Below, piece by piece: positions 7,656-15,665 of a stretch of 64,000 bases of DNA; the stretch's first letter is position 1; each line of letters starts with the position of its first letter. The stretch is from Martinezella calliandrae (GTDB lineage Bacteria; Pseudomonadota; Alphaproteobacteria; Rhizobiales; Rhizobiaceae). The notes beneath the pieces are model-generated. The model made no database searches. It was not told where the DNA came from and was given only the letters and a program-made list of their open reading frames with translations. Position numbers and translations under genes: made by a program. Where the stretch lies: contig NZ_JARFYN010000038.1 in NCBI RefSeq assembly GCF_030272695.1, positions 1-64,000 on the forward strand, in the 5' to 3' direction.

Positions 7656-7973
7656 TTAGAGCTTCGCCGCCGCAGTGAAGAAGTCGTCGATTTGCTGGGA
7701 CGTGAAAACCATGGCGGCGAAGCCTTGCTGCATCATCGGCGACGATTTGACGAAAGAGCCGGAGTATTCGTAGGCGATCTGCGTTGCCCGATCCTGCGTT
7801 TTTACCCAAGCATCTACCTGGTCGAGGAGGCCGGCCGCGAGGAGCTGCAGCTTGAATTGACGCGCTGACACGGAGGTGACCTCAACAAATGGTTCAGGAG
7901 TGGCTTCATTGAACGTAGCCTCCTCGTCCGGAGAAAGAACGATATCAGCGCCATCTTTATTGATTATGATCAA
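7656..7973 (-). CDS. phage protein, probably tail-fibre associated, 105 aa
   Basis: The start overlaps the stop of the tail-fibre-like gene as ATGA (7970-7973), so the two are translationally coupled. It carries VSARQFKLQLLAAGLLDQVD and FFTAAAKL at the C-terminus, a type of small protein often found after tail-fibre genes in rhizobial prophages. Its biochemical role is not known to me; a chaperone or assembly function is inferred from position only. Confidence 0.55.
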   Translation of the reverse strand: MIIINKDGADIVLSPDEEATFNEATPEPFVEVTSVSARQFKLQLLAAGLLDQVDAWVKTQDRATQIAYEYSGSFVKSSPMMQQGFAAMVFTSQQIDDFFTAAAKL

Positions 7974-8653
7974 CTTACCATTCCTTCTATTGCTAGAGTT
8001 CCGGAAAGCGTCACCGCCCCTACGGGACCGATGCGGATTGCGTTTCTAGGGGTGGTGCTGTTTCGAAATTGCGCGCCGCGCTGCACATAAATGGTAGTCG
8101 CGCCACCATTGAAGTCTGTGGTGCTTGAGAGGCCAAGGGCCCCTCCCGAAGAGACATTGAATTCCTCCACAAGCAGATCGACGCCACAAGAGGTAAGTGC
8201 ATTCGAAATGAGAGCATATGACGATGCAGTTTGCTGCAATGCTGCAGTAGCAGAACCGGTCGCAGAAATAATTTGTGCGCTATAATCGGATGCACCGGCG
8301 TCAAATGTGCTGCCGTTGTTTGTACTGGAGCGCCAATAAATATCGCTTTGGGCAGATAGAATGATAACCCCATGGATACGCAGCCGCCGATATGCGGAAA
8401 GATTTGTAAAATCAACGGCAGCCACCCCGGAAAATGTCGACACCTGAATCAGCGCCCACGGGATACCAAGATTTATTCTGGCGTTCACGACATCCGATGC
8501 ACCATGACCGCCAGCAACGATCGGGCGAGGCGTGTTGGCGTCCGTAGCGAGGTCGGCGAAGATGCCGTTGACGACCCCGCTTTGAATGAGCGTATTTGGC
8601 GTGAATGTGCTGCCGGGTGGTAATGAAAATACACCGCTTCCGTTTCGGGGCAT
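7970..8653 (-). CDS. tail-fibre-like / receptor-binding phage protein, 227 aa
   Basis: I chose ATG 8653 (MPRNGSGVFSLPPGSTFTPN) because CAGGAGACGCTA precedes it; the longer frame to 8815 has no such site. Many phage tail-fibre or tail-needle-type proteins begin with a similar RNGSG(V/T)FSLP motif followed by N-T-x-I-x-S. The rest is Ser/Thr/Gly-rich beta-type sequence (TTDFNGGATTIYVQRG, VGAVTLSGTLAIEG). It would bind a surface receptor on the host. It sits directly after the replication genes, with no head or tail-tube genes between them, which is unusual. Confidence 0.65.
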   Translation of the reverse strand: MPRNGSGVFSLPPGSTFTPNTLIQSGVVNGIFADLATDANTPRPIVAGGHGASDVVNARINLGIPWALIQVSTFSGVAAVDFTNLSAYRRLRIHGVIILSAQSDIYWRSSTNNGSTFDAGASDYSAQIISATGSATAALQQTASSYALISNALTSCGVDLLVEEFNVSSGGALGLSSTTDFNGGATTIYVQRGAQFRNSTTPRNAIRIGPVGAVTLSGTLAIEGMVS

Positions 8654-8747
8654 TAGCGTCTCCTGTTGCGTCGCAGACAGAATCGCATTCTTAGCCGGGG
8701 CCCAACAGACCCTCGGAAATGCGCGGAAATCGGCGACACAGAACAAG

Positions 8748-9032
8748 TCAGCTTTCCGCTGTCCCCGTTTCAGTAAAATGTCGGCGGACAAGTGGATTTG
8801 TTCGGTCTCCAGCACGAAGTAGTTCCAGCGCCTCCGGGTCGTCCTGCATCACCATGTTGAGGGCGGGCAGAGAGATGACGAGCGCTCCGCCGGACATGGG
8901 CACACGACCAATGCCGAAGCGTTTGCACCACGTCCGAATCGTCCGATCTGTCTTTCCGGTGTGCTGGCAGGCTTCCCGAATTCCGATGCGCTCGGCGGGG
9001 CGGATGAAAATCGGTGGAACTCGCTCGCTCAT
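8748..9032 (-). CDS. small helix-turn-helix DNA-binding protein, 94 aa
   Basis: The start at 9032 (MSERVPPIFIRPAERIGIRE) gives an ATGA overlap with the stop of the replication gene; the longer open frame upstream is a shadow. ACQHTGKTDRTIRTWCKRFG is a typical HTH of the excisionase/MerR-like kind, and the following IGRVPMSGGALVISLPALN resembles the wing. It probably regulates phage genes or acts in replication with its partner. About 95 bp separate it from the tail-fibre-like gene. Confidence 0.6.
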   Translation of the reverse strand: MSERVPPIFIRPAERIGIREACQHTGKTDRTIRTWCKRFGIGRVPMSGGALVISLPALNMVMQDDPEALELLRAGDRTNPLVRRHFTETGTAES

Positions 9033-9958
9033 GCTCCACGCTCCATCTCGGTCCATCCGTCGCCGTCGCCGGGTTCGAGCAGGTGAACAGGGACGCGACA
9101 GCCCGTCATTCCGGGCAATGGCCCCAACTCGCGCGTTGACCATCGGCGCTGGCGTCGGGCGCTCTGCAGGCGAGCTGCCCACTTCTCGCTCGTCTCGATG
9201 GCGACTGCGCCCGCGACGTTTTCCCAACTGCAGGCGTTGATCCATCTGGCCGCGTGCTTGACGTATTGAGGATCTTTGCCCCTGGCCTCGATTGCGAATG
9301 CGGTAACCGCCGTGACGATAGTGTCGAGGGGAACCTTCATCCGTGCCTTCCGAAAGGCTGCGAGGGCGTCTTTGCGATCGACCTTCCGGGGATAGACCGG
9401 CCAGAACTTTTCCTCGAACTCGGTGGCGATCAGGTCCTTTTTCGGCTCTCGAATATTGGCTTCGGAAAGGCCATTTTCAGCGCCGTCCCGCGAACTCGTT
9501 TTGCGGGAATTATTATCTTTTATGGATATGGATATGGATTGTTGCCGTTCTGTTGGCACTTCCGTTACCCGTTCCGTTGGTACTTCCGTTACAACAGCCG
9601 TTGGGATGGTATTGTTCTTTTTCAATGCCTTAGCGTTCGAAGATGCAAATCCAGCGGCGCGTTTTTGTTCGCGACTTCGCTCAACGAATTCGCGCCCGGC
9701 CGTCAGCCTTTTCTGCGTCCAAAGTCCTTCCCGGAGGGTCCAGAAGCCCATGACGACCGGCTTCAACGTTGCCCACTTTTTGGGGGTAACGCCGACCATC
9801 AAAGCGAGCCGGCGGTCGTCGTCGGGAAGGCCACATTCGGCGGTCCGCCAGGCGAACATCAGGAGCCGAAGATAGACGCCATGCTCCTCGTTGGTCAGGT
9901 GCTGCGTGTCCGCAATATAGGCGTCGGTGAACAGCGGGAGAGAGGGATATTGCGCCAT
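9029..9958 (-). CDS. DUF1376-type phage replication protein, 309 aa
   Basis: The start ATG 9958 shares one base with the helicase stop (TAATG). The N-terminus (YPSLPLFTDAYIADTQHL, then TNEEHGVYLRLLMFAWR and DDDRRLALMVGV) is the signature of DUF1376/YdaU proteins, which occur with phage helicases or DnaC-like loaders and are thought to help replication initiation. A short tandem repeat, VTEVPTER twice, lies near residue 130. A second helical domain follows (EEKFWPVYPRKVDRKDALAA, a helicase-loader-like motif). Coupling to the DnaB-type helicase supports a joint role in starting replication. Confidence 0.75.
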   Translation of the reverse strand: MAQYPSLPLFTDAYIADTQHLTNEEHGVYLRLLMFAWRTAECGLPDDDRRLALMVGVTPKKWATLKPVVMGFWTLREGLWTQKRLTAGREFVERSREQKRAAGFASSNAKALKKNNTIPTAVVTEVPTERVTEVPTERQQSISISIKDNNSRKTSSRDGAENGLSEANIREPKKDLIATEFEEKFWPVYPRKVDRKDALAAFRKARMKVPLDTIVTAVTAFAIEARGKDPQYVKHAARWINACSWENVAGAVAIETSEKWAARLQSARRQRRWSTRELGPLPGMTGCRVPVHLLEPGDGDGWTEMERGA

Positions 9959-11391
9959 TACGACCTCGCAGCGTTGCGGACCGCGGAGCAGGCAATATCG
10001 ACGAAAAGGTCGACGGTCCGGGTCGGGCCGTTGCGCTGCTTGGCGATGATGAATTCGAGACGGTTCTGGCATTCGAGGAGCTTGTCGCTGCGCTCGAATT
10101 CGTCGTCGGCGGTCTTGGCCTTCTCGCGCGCCAAATAATAGCTCTCGCGATACAAGAAAATGACCGTGTCGGCGTCCTGCTCGATCGAGCCGGATTCGCG
10201 GAGGTCCGACAACATCGGCCGCTTGTCCTCGCGGGTTTCGACCTGGCGGGAAAGCTGAGACAGGGCCAACAGCGCGACATTGTACTCTCGGGCCATGTTC
10301 CGGAGCGCCGCGGAGATTTCCGTGATTTCGTGCGTCCGATTGCCCTGATATCGCGACGACGCCGCGACGAGCTGCAGATAATCGACCATCAGCACCTCGA
10401 TCGGTGTGCCGGCCCTCTCGGCGATTTCGGCCATCCTTTCGAACTTCACGCGGATGTCATTGATCGCGAGGCCCGACGCGTCCTCGATCTGCAGCGGCAG
10501 CCCCGAAAGCACGGCCTGTGCGGCATAGACATGCTCCATGGAGGCGTCATTGACGCGCCCGGCCATCAAGTCAGAATATTCGACCCGGCCGAACCGATCG
10601 AAGGCAATGTCGCTGAGAGCCCGCATTGCCAGGGTGCGAGCGCCCATCTCAAGCGAGATGAAGCCGACGCCGACGCCAGCCGCCGCGGCTTTGATGCCGA
10701 CGCCGAGCCCGATGGCGGTCTTGCCCATTGCCGGCCGAGCACCAAGGACCGTCATTTCGCCCCGCTGGAGGCCGCCCGTCGCGCGATCGACGTCGGCGAG
10801 ACCCCAAGTGATGCCGGTCAAACCGTTGCCCTGCGTCCTGGCATCCTCAATCGCCGTGACGGCTGCTTCGGAGGCTTCGGCCATCGTGAAGCGGGTCTTG
10901 CTGCGCTTGCCAGTCCGGAGTGCGGCACCAATGTCGTCGAGCGTCCGACCGAGAGAGCGGATAAGCTCTGCCGGGTGGGTTGCCGGATCGGCGGCGGCCG
11001 CCTGCACGACAGCGGCCTGATTCCCGAGTGAAATTCTTGCCCACTGCTGAAGCATTGCCTGGATGCTGGTCCGAAGGCCGGGCACGCCACGCACGCAGCC
11101 ACCGACCAAGCGGGCGAGGTATTCCGAAAGACCAATGCCGAGTCGGCCTTTTACCGCGTCCTGCTCTTCCTTGCTGAAGAGTTTGTACACGACCGGCAGA
11201 CCGGCATTGCCATAGGCGCTATCCGCTTCCTGCATGCGTTCGAATATCCGCCGATGCAGGTTCTCGACAAAATGCTCCGGCCGCAGCGTGCCGGAGACGA
11301 GCTTAAGATTTCCGGATGACAGGAGCGTACCGAGCACTTCCTGTTCCAACTCCGGAATATAACCGTCTTGAGAAATTGATGGCGTGCTCAT
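9958..11391 (-). CDS. dnaB: replicative DNA helicase, DnaB family
   Basis: The 477-aa protein has an N-terminal DnaB domain (LEQEVLGTLLSSGNL) and a RecA-like C-terminal domain with Walker A GARPAMGKTAIG near 217-228, ISLEMGARTLAMR, Walker B VLMVDYLQLV, and the DLRESGSIEQDADTVIFLYR motif. It unwinds DNA ahead of the fork. The chromosome normally carries its own dnaB, so this is the element's copy. It sits in a tightly packed leftward train with one-base or four-base overlaps on both sides. Confidence 0.93.
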   Translation of the reverse strand: MSTPSISQDGYIPELEQEVLGTLLSSGNLKLVSGTLRPEHFVENLHRRIFERMQEADSAYGNAGLPVVYKLFSKEEQDAVKGRLGIGLSEYLARLVGGCVRGVPGLRTSIQAMLQQWARISLGNQAAVVQAAAADPATHPAELIRSLGRTLDDIGAALRTGKRSKTRFTMAEASEAAVTAIEDARTQGNGLTGITWGLADVDRATGGLQRGEMTVLGARPAMGKTAIGLGVGIKAAAAGVGVGFISLEMGARTLAMRALSDIAFDRFGRVEYSDLMAGRVNDASMEHVYAAQAVLSGLPLQIEDASGLAINDIRVKFERMAEIAERAGTPIEVLMVDYLQLVAASSRYQGNRTHEITEISAALRNMAREYNVALLALSQLSRQVETREDKRPMLSDLRESGSIEQDADTVIFLYRESYYLAREKAKTADDEFERSDKLLECQNRLEFIIAKQRNGPTRTVDLFVDIACSAVRNAARS

Positions 11392-11573
11392 CAGCCGAAC
11401 GCCCTCCGAGCCGTGCGGTATTTCTGCGCCAGGGCGCAGGCCTCACAGGCTTCTTTCATCGAAAGGGAGAAACGTTCACGGATGGTCGGAACCGCCTTTG
11501 CGGGCTGCTCCTTTTGATCAGCAAGCCATTGTGCGGCGGCGACCGTGTTCGGGTTTTCGGAGGCGTCCGTCAT
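11391..11573 (-). CDS. small phage protein, unknown function, 60 aa
   Basis: The frame is linked on both sides by overlapping stop/start codons (TGATG at 11389-11393 and ATGA at 11570-11573), which supports expression. The protein is Ala/Glu/Gln-rich with MKEACEACALAQKYRTARRA near the C-terminus. There is no recognisable family. It is probably co-translated with the helicase and replication genes. Confidence 0.55.
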   Translation of the reverse strand: MTDASENPNTVAAAQWLADQKEQPAKAVPTIRERFSLSMKEACEACALAQKYRTARRAFG

Positions 11574-11863
11574 GCGGACCTCCGATCATCGCATTGAAGA
11601 ACCATCACCTCGGACTTCAAGCGGTAGACCGCGTGGTGCCCCGGAAAGTCGCCGCTATGGGGGGTGTTCACGGTCTCGATGAGAAATCCGTAGCTACGCA
11701 ACTTAAAAATGTAATGAGAAAGACGAATGCCAGGGTGATGGAGGGAGGAAATACCCTGATCGCCGTTCTTGATCAGCAACTGCATCGTTTGGGCTTCTCG
11801 GCCATGGACGAACATTTCCGAGCCGTCAGATACCTTACGGACTTTGATCTTAAGCTTGCTCAT
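11570..11863 (-). CDS. small protein with winged-helix look, 97 aa
   Basis: Translation is coupled to both neighbours by ATGA overlaps. The middle (AQTMQLLIKNGDQGISSLHH, then RLSHYIFKLRSYGFLIETVN and HAVYRLKS) follows the pattern of a winged helix-turn-helix domain: a helix, a recognition helix ending in LRSYGF, and a beta wing. DNA binding in regulation or replication is likely but not proven by the sequence. Confidence 0.55.
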   Translation of the reverse strand: MSKLKIKVRKVSDGSEMFVHGREAQTMQLLIKNGDQGISSLHHPGIRLSHYIFKLRSYGFLIETVNTPHSGDFPGHHAVYRLKSEVMVLQCDDRRSA

Positions 11864-12078
11864 GCTCGACCTCCCAGGCCAGAAAGCCGGCAGATCGTCT
11901 GAGCGTGCCAGAAGGACACGCGGAAGCGACGCATGACGGACTTGACCGCCAGCAATTCAGATTGAAATTCGAAGTGGGTTTCGGTACGGTTCAGGACGTC
12001 GACGCTGCTGGAAAAAGCTTTGACTTCCTGAACCCGGTGAGCGCCTGCCAGCGCTGCCGGGTTTTCCATCTTGATCAT
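11860..12078 (-). CDS. small phage protein, unknown function, 72 aa
   Basis: This starts MIKMENPAALAGAHRVQE and ends with FRVSFWHAQTICRLSGLGG, where the C-terminal helix resembles a recognition helix. It is coupled to the next gene by ATGA at 11860-11863. No family recognised. The second methionine at 12069 is an alternative start. Confidence 0.5.
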   Translation of the reverse strand: MIKMENPAALAGAHRVQEVKAFSSSVDVLNRTETHFEFQSELLAVKSVMRRFRVSFWHAQTICRLSGLGGRA

Positions 12079-12087
12079 GGCCGCACC

Positions 12088-12300
12088 TCACGCCGCGACC
12101 GAGGTAGCGCGACGACGGTTTGCCGCGATCCACTTTTCAAGATCATTAGGATCGTAGACGACGACTCGGCCGAGCTTGATGTATTCGGGACCACCGCCAA
12201 TCAAGCGAAGCTTCCTTAGCATCCCCTCCGAAAGATTGGCGTAAGTCGCCGCTTGCTTCGTGCGAAGCATCCGACGTTCACTATTTGCTGCGTCAGCCAT
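12088..12300 (-). CDS. AlpA-like helix-turn-helix regulator or excisionase, 70 aa
   Basis: The sequence LRTKQAATYANLSEGMLRKL followed by GGGPEYIKLGRVVVYDPNDLEKWI is the classic HTH_17/AlpA layout: a MerR-like helix-turn-helix, a beta hairpin with IKLGRVV.Y, and the closing DLEKWI helix. Such proteins are excisionases or activators of excision and of satellite gene expression. The position two genes downstream of the integrase in transcription order fits that role. It lies 9 bp upstream of the following gene. Confidence 0.8.
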   Translation of the reverse strand: MADAANSERRMLRTKQAATYANLSEGMLRKLRLIGGGPEYIKLGRVVVYDPNDLEKWIAANRRRATSVAA

Positions 12301-12369
12301 GTTTGTTCCTTTTCAGCTACCGGAAGAGATGTTCCGTGACTGAAAGGTCGCCGACTGAAATTTCGCCGT

Positions 12370-13416
12370 CTATTTTCGCATATTCGCCGACGTAAAAAAC
12401 TGGCGAAACTCTTCTAACTCATTGGTTCTATTCTGATTTACAGGCCCTCGCTTCCCTCTTCCGCCAGAGAAAAGGTTTTTGAAGTCGTCTTCGGCGAAAA
12501 CCTCACGAATGTTAGTCCGGCTGGCGTTCAATAATTTGGGTAGATCAGTTTCTGCTTCGTCCTTGCTCCACATCAAGAGACCACGCGACTTGAAGAAACC
12601 GGACGCGGCGTGGAATGCATCTCGTACTTGCTGCTTGCCCGCAGGGCGCTGACTTAGCGGGGGACTGGGCGTCTCCTGAGGTTGGACGGGTTCAGTCATC
12701 TGAGCACGCCACTCCCGTTCGATATCCGATCGGGATAGATGCACGTCCGAATAATAGACCTCATCCGGCTTGTGTTTTTCTACGAACCGAAAATTCCGCA
12801 AGCCACCAGAGCCGGCATCGTTAGCCAACGGTCGCCCCGGCTCGACAAAATCAAGCACTGCCCATCGAAAGGACTCGATGCGCTCATGTTCGCCGGTGGT
12901 TGCCCGTATGCCCGTTGCAGCGATTTTGTCGCTGTACAATGCGGTAAAGAATTCCGCCTTCCCTTTCACAAAATCTGGGAAGTGATTGAACCGGCCTACG
13001 CGATTTTCCCTATCAGCAGCGATTTTGAGCCCACTTAGAGACGCCGGTGACATCGCGCCGAGGTACCATTGCTCAGGCCGCGGTCGAAGCGGAGGGCGAC
13101 CGGGCACGTTCTGCTCCCGAGGGACTGTTCGCCAGACAAGGCACGACTTTCGATAGGGGTCATAGAAATCAGTGACAAGGTCATAGTCGCGCCAGAACAT
13201 CCAGGCCATGGCCATGACAGGTGACCATACAGGCTCGTGCGCCACTGGAAAGCGGCTCTTGTCGGCAAAACTTTCGAGTCGTCCGAGACCTTGCCGGTCA
13301 GCTTCCTTCTGCGCTTCCGGAGGAGTCAGCATCCCTTCTTCGACCCGATCAATCAGAGCTTGGCATTGCTCGTAGCGGTCCGATGCGGCTTGAGCCGCTT
13401 TCAAATCTAATGTCAT
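12370..13416 (-). CDS. hypothetical element protein between integrase and AlpA, 348 aa
   Basis: ATG 13416 (MTLDLKAAQAASDRYEQC) lies behind GCAGGTG and is preferred over the start six codons upstream. The protein is soluble and has no motif I recognise. It contains aromatic clusters (PVWSPVMAMAWMFWRDYDLV and FYDPYRKSCLVW), which occur in some element-encoded proteins annotated only as hypothetical. A proline-rich linker (EPVQPQETPSPPLSQRP) separates an N-terminal part of about 245 residues from a C-terminal helical domain of about 85. It could be a replication or regulatory protein of the element. Confidence 0.6.
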   Translation of the reverse strand: MTLDLKAAQAASDRYEQCQALIDRVEEGMLTPPEAQKEADRQGLGRLESFADKSRFPVAHEPVWSPVMAMAWMFWRDYDLVTDFYDPYRKSCLVWRTVPREQNVPGRPPLRPRPEQWYLGAMSPASLSGLKIAADRENRVGRFNHFPDFVKGKAEFFTALYSDKIAATGIRATTGEHERIESFRWAVLDFVEPGRPLANDAGSGGLRNFRFVEKHKPDEVYYSDVHLSRSDIEREWRAQMTEPVQPQETPSPPLSQRPAGKQQVRDAFHAASGFFKSRGLLMWSKDEAETDLPKLLNASRTNIREVFAEDDFKNLFSGGRGKRGPVNQNRTNELEEFRQFFTSANMRK

Positions 13417-13508
13417 CGTGCACCTGCGATGCACCAGCTTAGCCGCAGGGAAACCGGTGGTGCTGACCGGCTTGTCGGGTGCCCCCTATCCCTGCAGTAT
13501 GGTCGCGA

Positions 13509-14861
13509 TCAGGATTTTCCCGGTCGCAATGGATGTACATTCTCTCGCCGCGGCCGGTCGCCCATGGCATCGACGATTTTCGAACCGATGAGATCGGAGG
13601 CGCGGCGCTTCGGATCGTCAGCAAGATGCGCATACCGCTCTGTCGTTTTCATCTGGGTGTGTCCAAGGAGCTTGCCGATGATCTGAAGGCTGAGGTTTGC
13701 CTCTACGCCGACCGATGCATGGGTGTGCCTCAAGTCGTGGATGCGAACCCTGAGCCTTGGATCTTCGGCCGCCGCATCGAGGCCAGCGCGTTTGCGAATG
13801 TGGTGCCAAGGTCTCTTCAGATCGGAACGGGGGCGATGCTCGATCTTGCCGTCTTCGAGAACCTTCGGTTCGCCCGGAATGACGTAGGGGCCCACCTTAG
13901 GCAGCTCGGCAAGAATGACCTGTGCCGGACCGTTGAGGATGACGGTTTTCTTCCTCGTCTTGCTGTCATCGAGAAACAGGAGGCCGCGCTGCAGGTCTAC
14001 ATTGGACCATTTAAGTTTGAGGATTTCGCCGCGGCGGGCGCCTGTCAGAATGAACAGACGAAGCGCGGCGGCGGCAAAGGCATCAATCTTGATGCGCCTG
14101 TTCTCAGTCTTTGGCGCATGCTTCACCTGCTTCTTCGGATCTGGGTCCCACGGGATACCGCCCGTCTCAGCCTCACGGATGGCATCGCCGAGACGCCCCA
14201 ACTCCTCGCTTGTCAGATATCGCTCGCGGCTGTCTTCCGGATATTTCGTAATGCCGGCGGCCGGGTTCTCCATCTTTGGCAGGGCTTTGACGTCGATGCC
14301 CCAAGTGTACATTGAGCTGACCGTGGATAGGACCCTATTTGCCGTAATCGGCTTGTCCTTCAACGAGACGTGCAGCTTTTCGATATCCCCTTTGCCAACA
14401 TCCTTGCCCTTCTTGCGGCCAAGCGTCTCGGAAGCGATGCCCAGCCAATGAGCGTAGAGCTTATAAGTTGAACTCTTCTTTTTCGCGTCGACCGATAGCA
14501 GATAGTCGTCCTTGAGCGTGTCGAATGTCGGAGACAATCGCTCGGCGCTCTTCTCCTTCGCCGGGTCCTTGCCCTGCACAACTTCGGCCAAGACCGATTT
14601 CGCAAGGCGTCTTGCCTCATCCGGGGTGACCTTCTTTGTGCTGCCGATGGTGTATTTCCGAGCCGCGCCATCACGGCCGCCCCCATACCGATAGAGGACT
14701 ACGTAGGACATCGAGCCAGTTGGCCGAACTCGGATCGCAAAACCTGTCGCGCTGGTATCGGACACAAAATATTCGCTCTCGCCTGGCTCAACCCGCTTAA
14801 GCAGATTGAGGGTAATCTCAGCGGTTATCGCGGAGTTGATAGGAGGTTCTTTTTTTGCCAT
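13509..14861 (-). CDS. int: tyrosine recombinase (site-specific integrase)
   Basis: This 450-aa protein has the DUF4102-like N-terminal arm-binding domain (residues about 15-100), a core-binding SAM-like domain (about 110-200) and the catalytic domain. Visible catalytic residues are Arg276 (LTGARRGEIL), His375-Asp-Leu-Arg378-His379, His401 (LLGHTQ) and Tyr410 (TTERYAHL). All expected residues are present, so it should be active. It lies 135 bp from the tRNA-Ala fragment and reads away from it, the usual order for elements that integrate at a tRNA 3' end. Confidence 0.95.
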   Translation of the reverse strand: MAKKEPPINSAITAEITLNLLKRVEPGESEYFVSDTSATGFAIRVRPTGSMSYVVLYRYGGGRDGAARKYTIGSTKKVTPDEARRLAKSVLAEVVQGKDPAKEKSAERLSPTFDTLKDDYLLSVDAKKKSSTYKLYAHWLGIASETLGRKKGKDVGKGDIEKLHVSLKDKPITANRVLSTVSSMYTWGIDVKALPKMENPAAGITKYPEDSRERYLTSEELGRLGDAIREAETGGIPWDPDPKKQVKHAPKTENRRIKIDAFAAAALRLFILTGARRGEILKLKWSNVDLQRGLLFLDDSKTRKKTVILNGPAQVILAELPKVGPYVIPGEPKVLEDGKIEHRPRSDLKRPWHHIRKRAGLDAAAEDPRLRVRIHDLRHTHASVGVEANLSLQIIGKLLGHTQMKTTERYAHLADDPKRRASDLIGSKIVDAMGDRPRRENVHPLRPGKS

Positions 14862-14996
14862 CGGGGAAGCACCAGGGAAGCACAGAATGGGAATCTTGAT
14901 ATCTATTCATCGCGGATGGTAGCAGAGATTCGTTGAAATTAAAGAGATTTCGGGACATCCATGGCTCCCGATATTTCTCGGTAGCCGATTGACCCA
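14862..14996. promoter_or_regulatory. integrase-attachment interval with candidate recombinase-binding repeats
   Basis: Between the integrase start and the tRNA fragment are two close direct copies of GGGAAGCAC (about 14864-14882) and an inverted pair, TCGGGA (14950-14955) and TCCCGA (14966-14971). Such short repeats next to a core site can be arm-type sites for integrase or excisionase, and they may also overlap the int promoter. This is a pattern observation only; no binding site for this recombinase is known to me. Confidence 0.35.
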
Positions 14997-15045
14997 TTGC
15001 ATGGCATGCAAGAGGTCAGCGGTTCGATCCCGCTTAGCTCCACCA
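14997..15045 (+). repeat. attachment site: duplicated 3' end of tRNA-Ala(GGC)
   Basis: These 49 bases match the 3' part of a rhizobial tRNA-Ala with anticodon GGC: part of the anticodon stem, the loop ATGGCAT, variable loop, GGTTCGATCC T-arm and acceptor strand ending in encoded CCA. No D-arm or 5' acceptor strand precedes it, so it is not a gene. It is the displaced copy left at the far side of the element; the restored intact gene should lie beyond the left edge of the window. Confidence 0.9.
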
Positions 15046-15665
15046 GCCTTCGCTCACCGAGCTTTGGCTCGGCAGGCCGGCAAACGAAGGCTTTACCGCT
15101 GAAGCTGCGTAGCAGCGTAAGCGGACCTCTTTGCTCGGTGTGAGTTATTTTCTCATTTTTTGAAATTTGCTCTGTGGCAAACAACCCAGTTCTGAGCGCG
15201 CGGTAGTTGCATTGATTGGCGGACACTCTATCATGCCTGCACATGTAATACGTCTACATCCTCGCAAGCCACGAGTTCCTGGGCTGTCACTATATCGGCG
15301 TCACTGGCGATCTTAAGACCGCTTGGCAAAGCACAATGCCAAGGATTTGCCGCATACCTCGAAATATGCTCACGGTCGATCAAGACTTATGTCGCCTGTT
15401 GCGATGAATCCAAGGCAGTCGCGTCCGATATCTGAAATCGGGTTCGGGACGCGTCTTCGCACAGAAGTAATTGTAGTCTCAACCCGCCAGCACCCAGCAT
15501 TATCTTGAGATTGACGACACCTTTCCATGTTAGGCTCCGCACCATTTCCCTCCCGCACCCACCGAATTAGCCACATTGCAGCGCAAAAAAATCTGCTAGT
15601 TAGAAACCCATCGTTTTCTGCGAATGCTCCAAAGAGCTCCGGCTCGACATGCCCGAGGATATATC
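15046..15665. other. chromosome flank of the element, no intact gene
   Basis: A short stem-loop (CCGAGC-TTT-GGCTCGG, about 15057-15072) directly follows the tRNA end and may be the old tRNA terminator, although no T-run follows. A decayed GIY-YIG nuclease occupies 15244-15470. The remaining bases up to the YdcF gene show no coding pattern I can support. Confidence 0.4.
15244..15470 (+). pseudogene. decayed GIY-YIG nuclease domain gene
   Basis: Reading in three frames in succession gives YVYILASHEFLGCHYIGVTG-DLKT, then RLAKHNAKDLPHTSKYAHG, then KTYVACCDESKAVA and finally LKSGSGRVFAQK with TAA at 15468-15470. In order these are the parts of the small stand-alone GIY-YIG domain proteins of alphaproteobacteria (YVYIL...YIGVT.DL..R...H). 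At least two frameshifts separate them, and a stop lies just before the first tyrosine codon. The gene is inactive. Only the reading frames, not a database match, support this. Confidence 0.7.

Larger units (their letters stand above)
99..15045. mobile_element. integrated phage-derived element (prophage remnant or phage satellite), right part
   Basis: The right boundary is a 49-bp duplicate of the 3' end of tRNA-Ala(GGC) beside a tyrosine integrase, the usual footprint of integration into a tRNA gene. Because the fragment reads on the plus strand, the intact tRNA should lie left of the window. Leftward genes with ATGA or TAATG junctions cover integration, replication, a tail-fibre-like protein, a virion/ejection-like protein and small-terminase-like proteins. 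No large terminase, portal, capsid or lysis gene is visible. The left 3 kb carries rightward cargo, broken genes and an IS end. The left limit given here is only the IS junction, not the true element end. Confidence 0.85.

Noticed and set aside
14939..15244. Minus-strand frame encoding LVELSGIEPLTSCMPC
   Set aside because: It is the antisense translation of the tRNA-Ala 3' fragment, a well-known artefact repeated in many databases. Not a gene.
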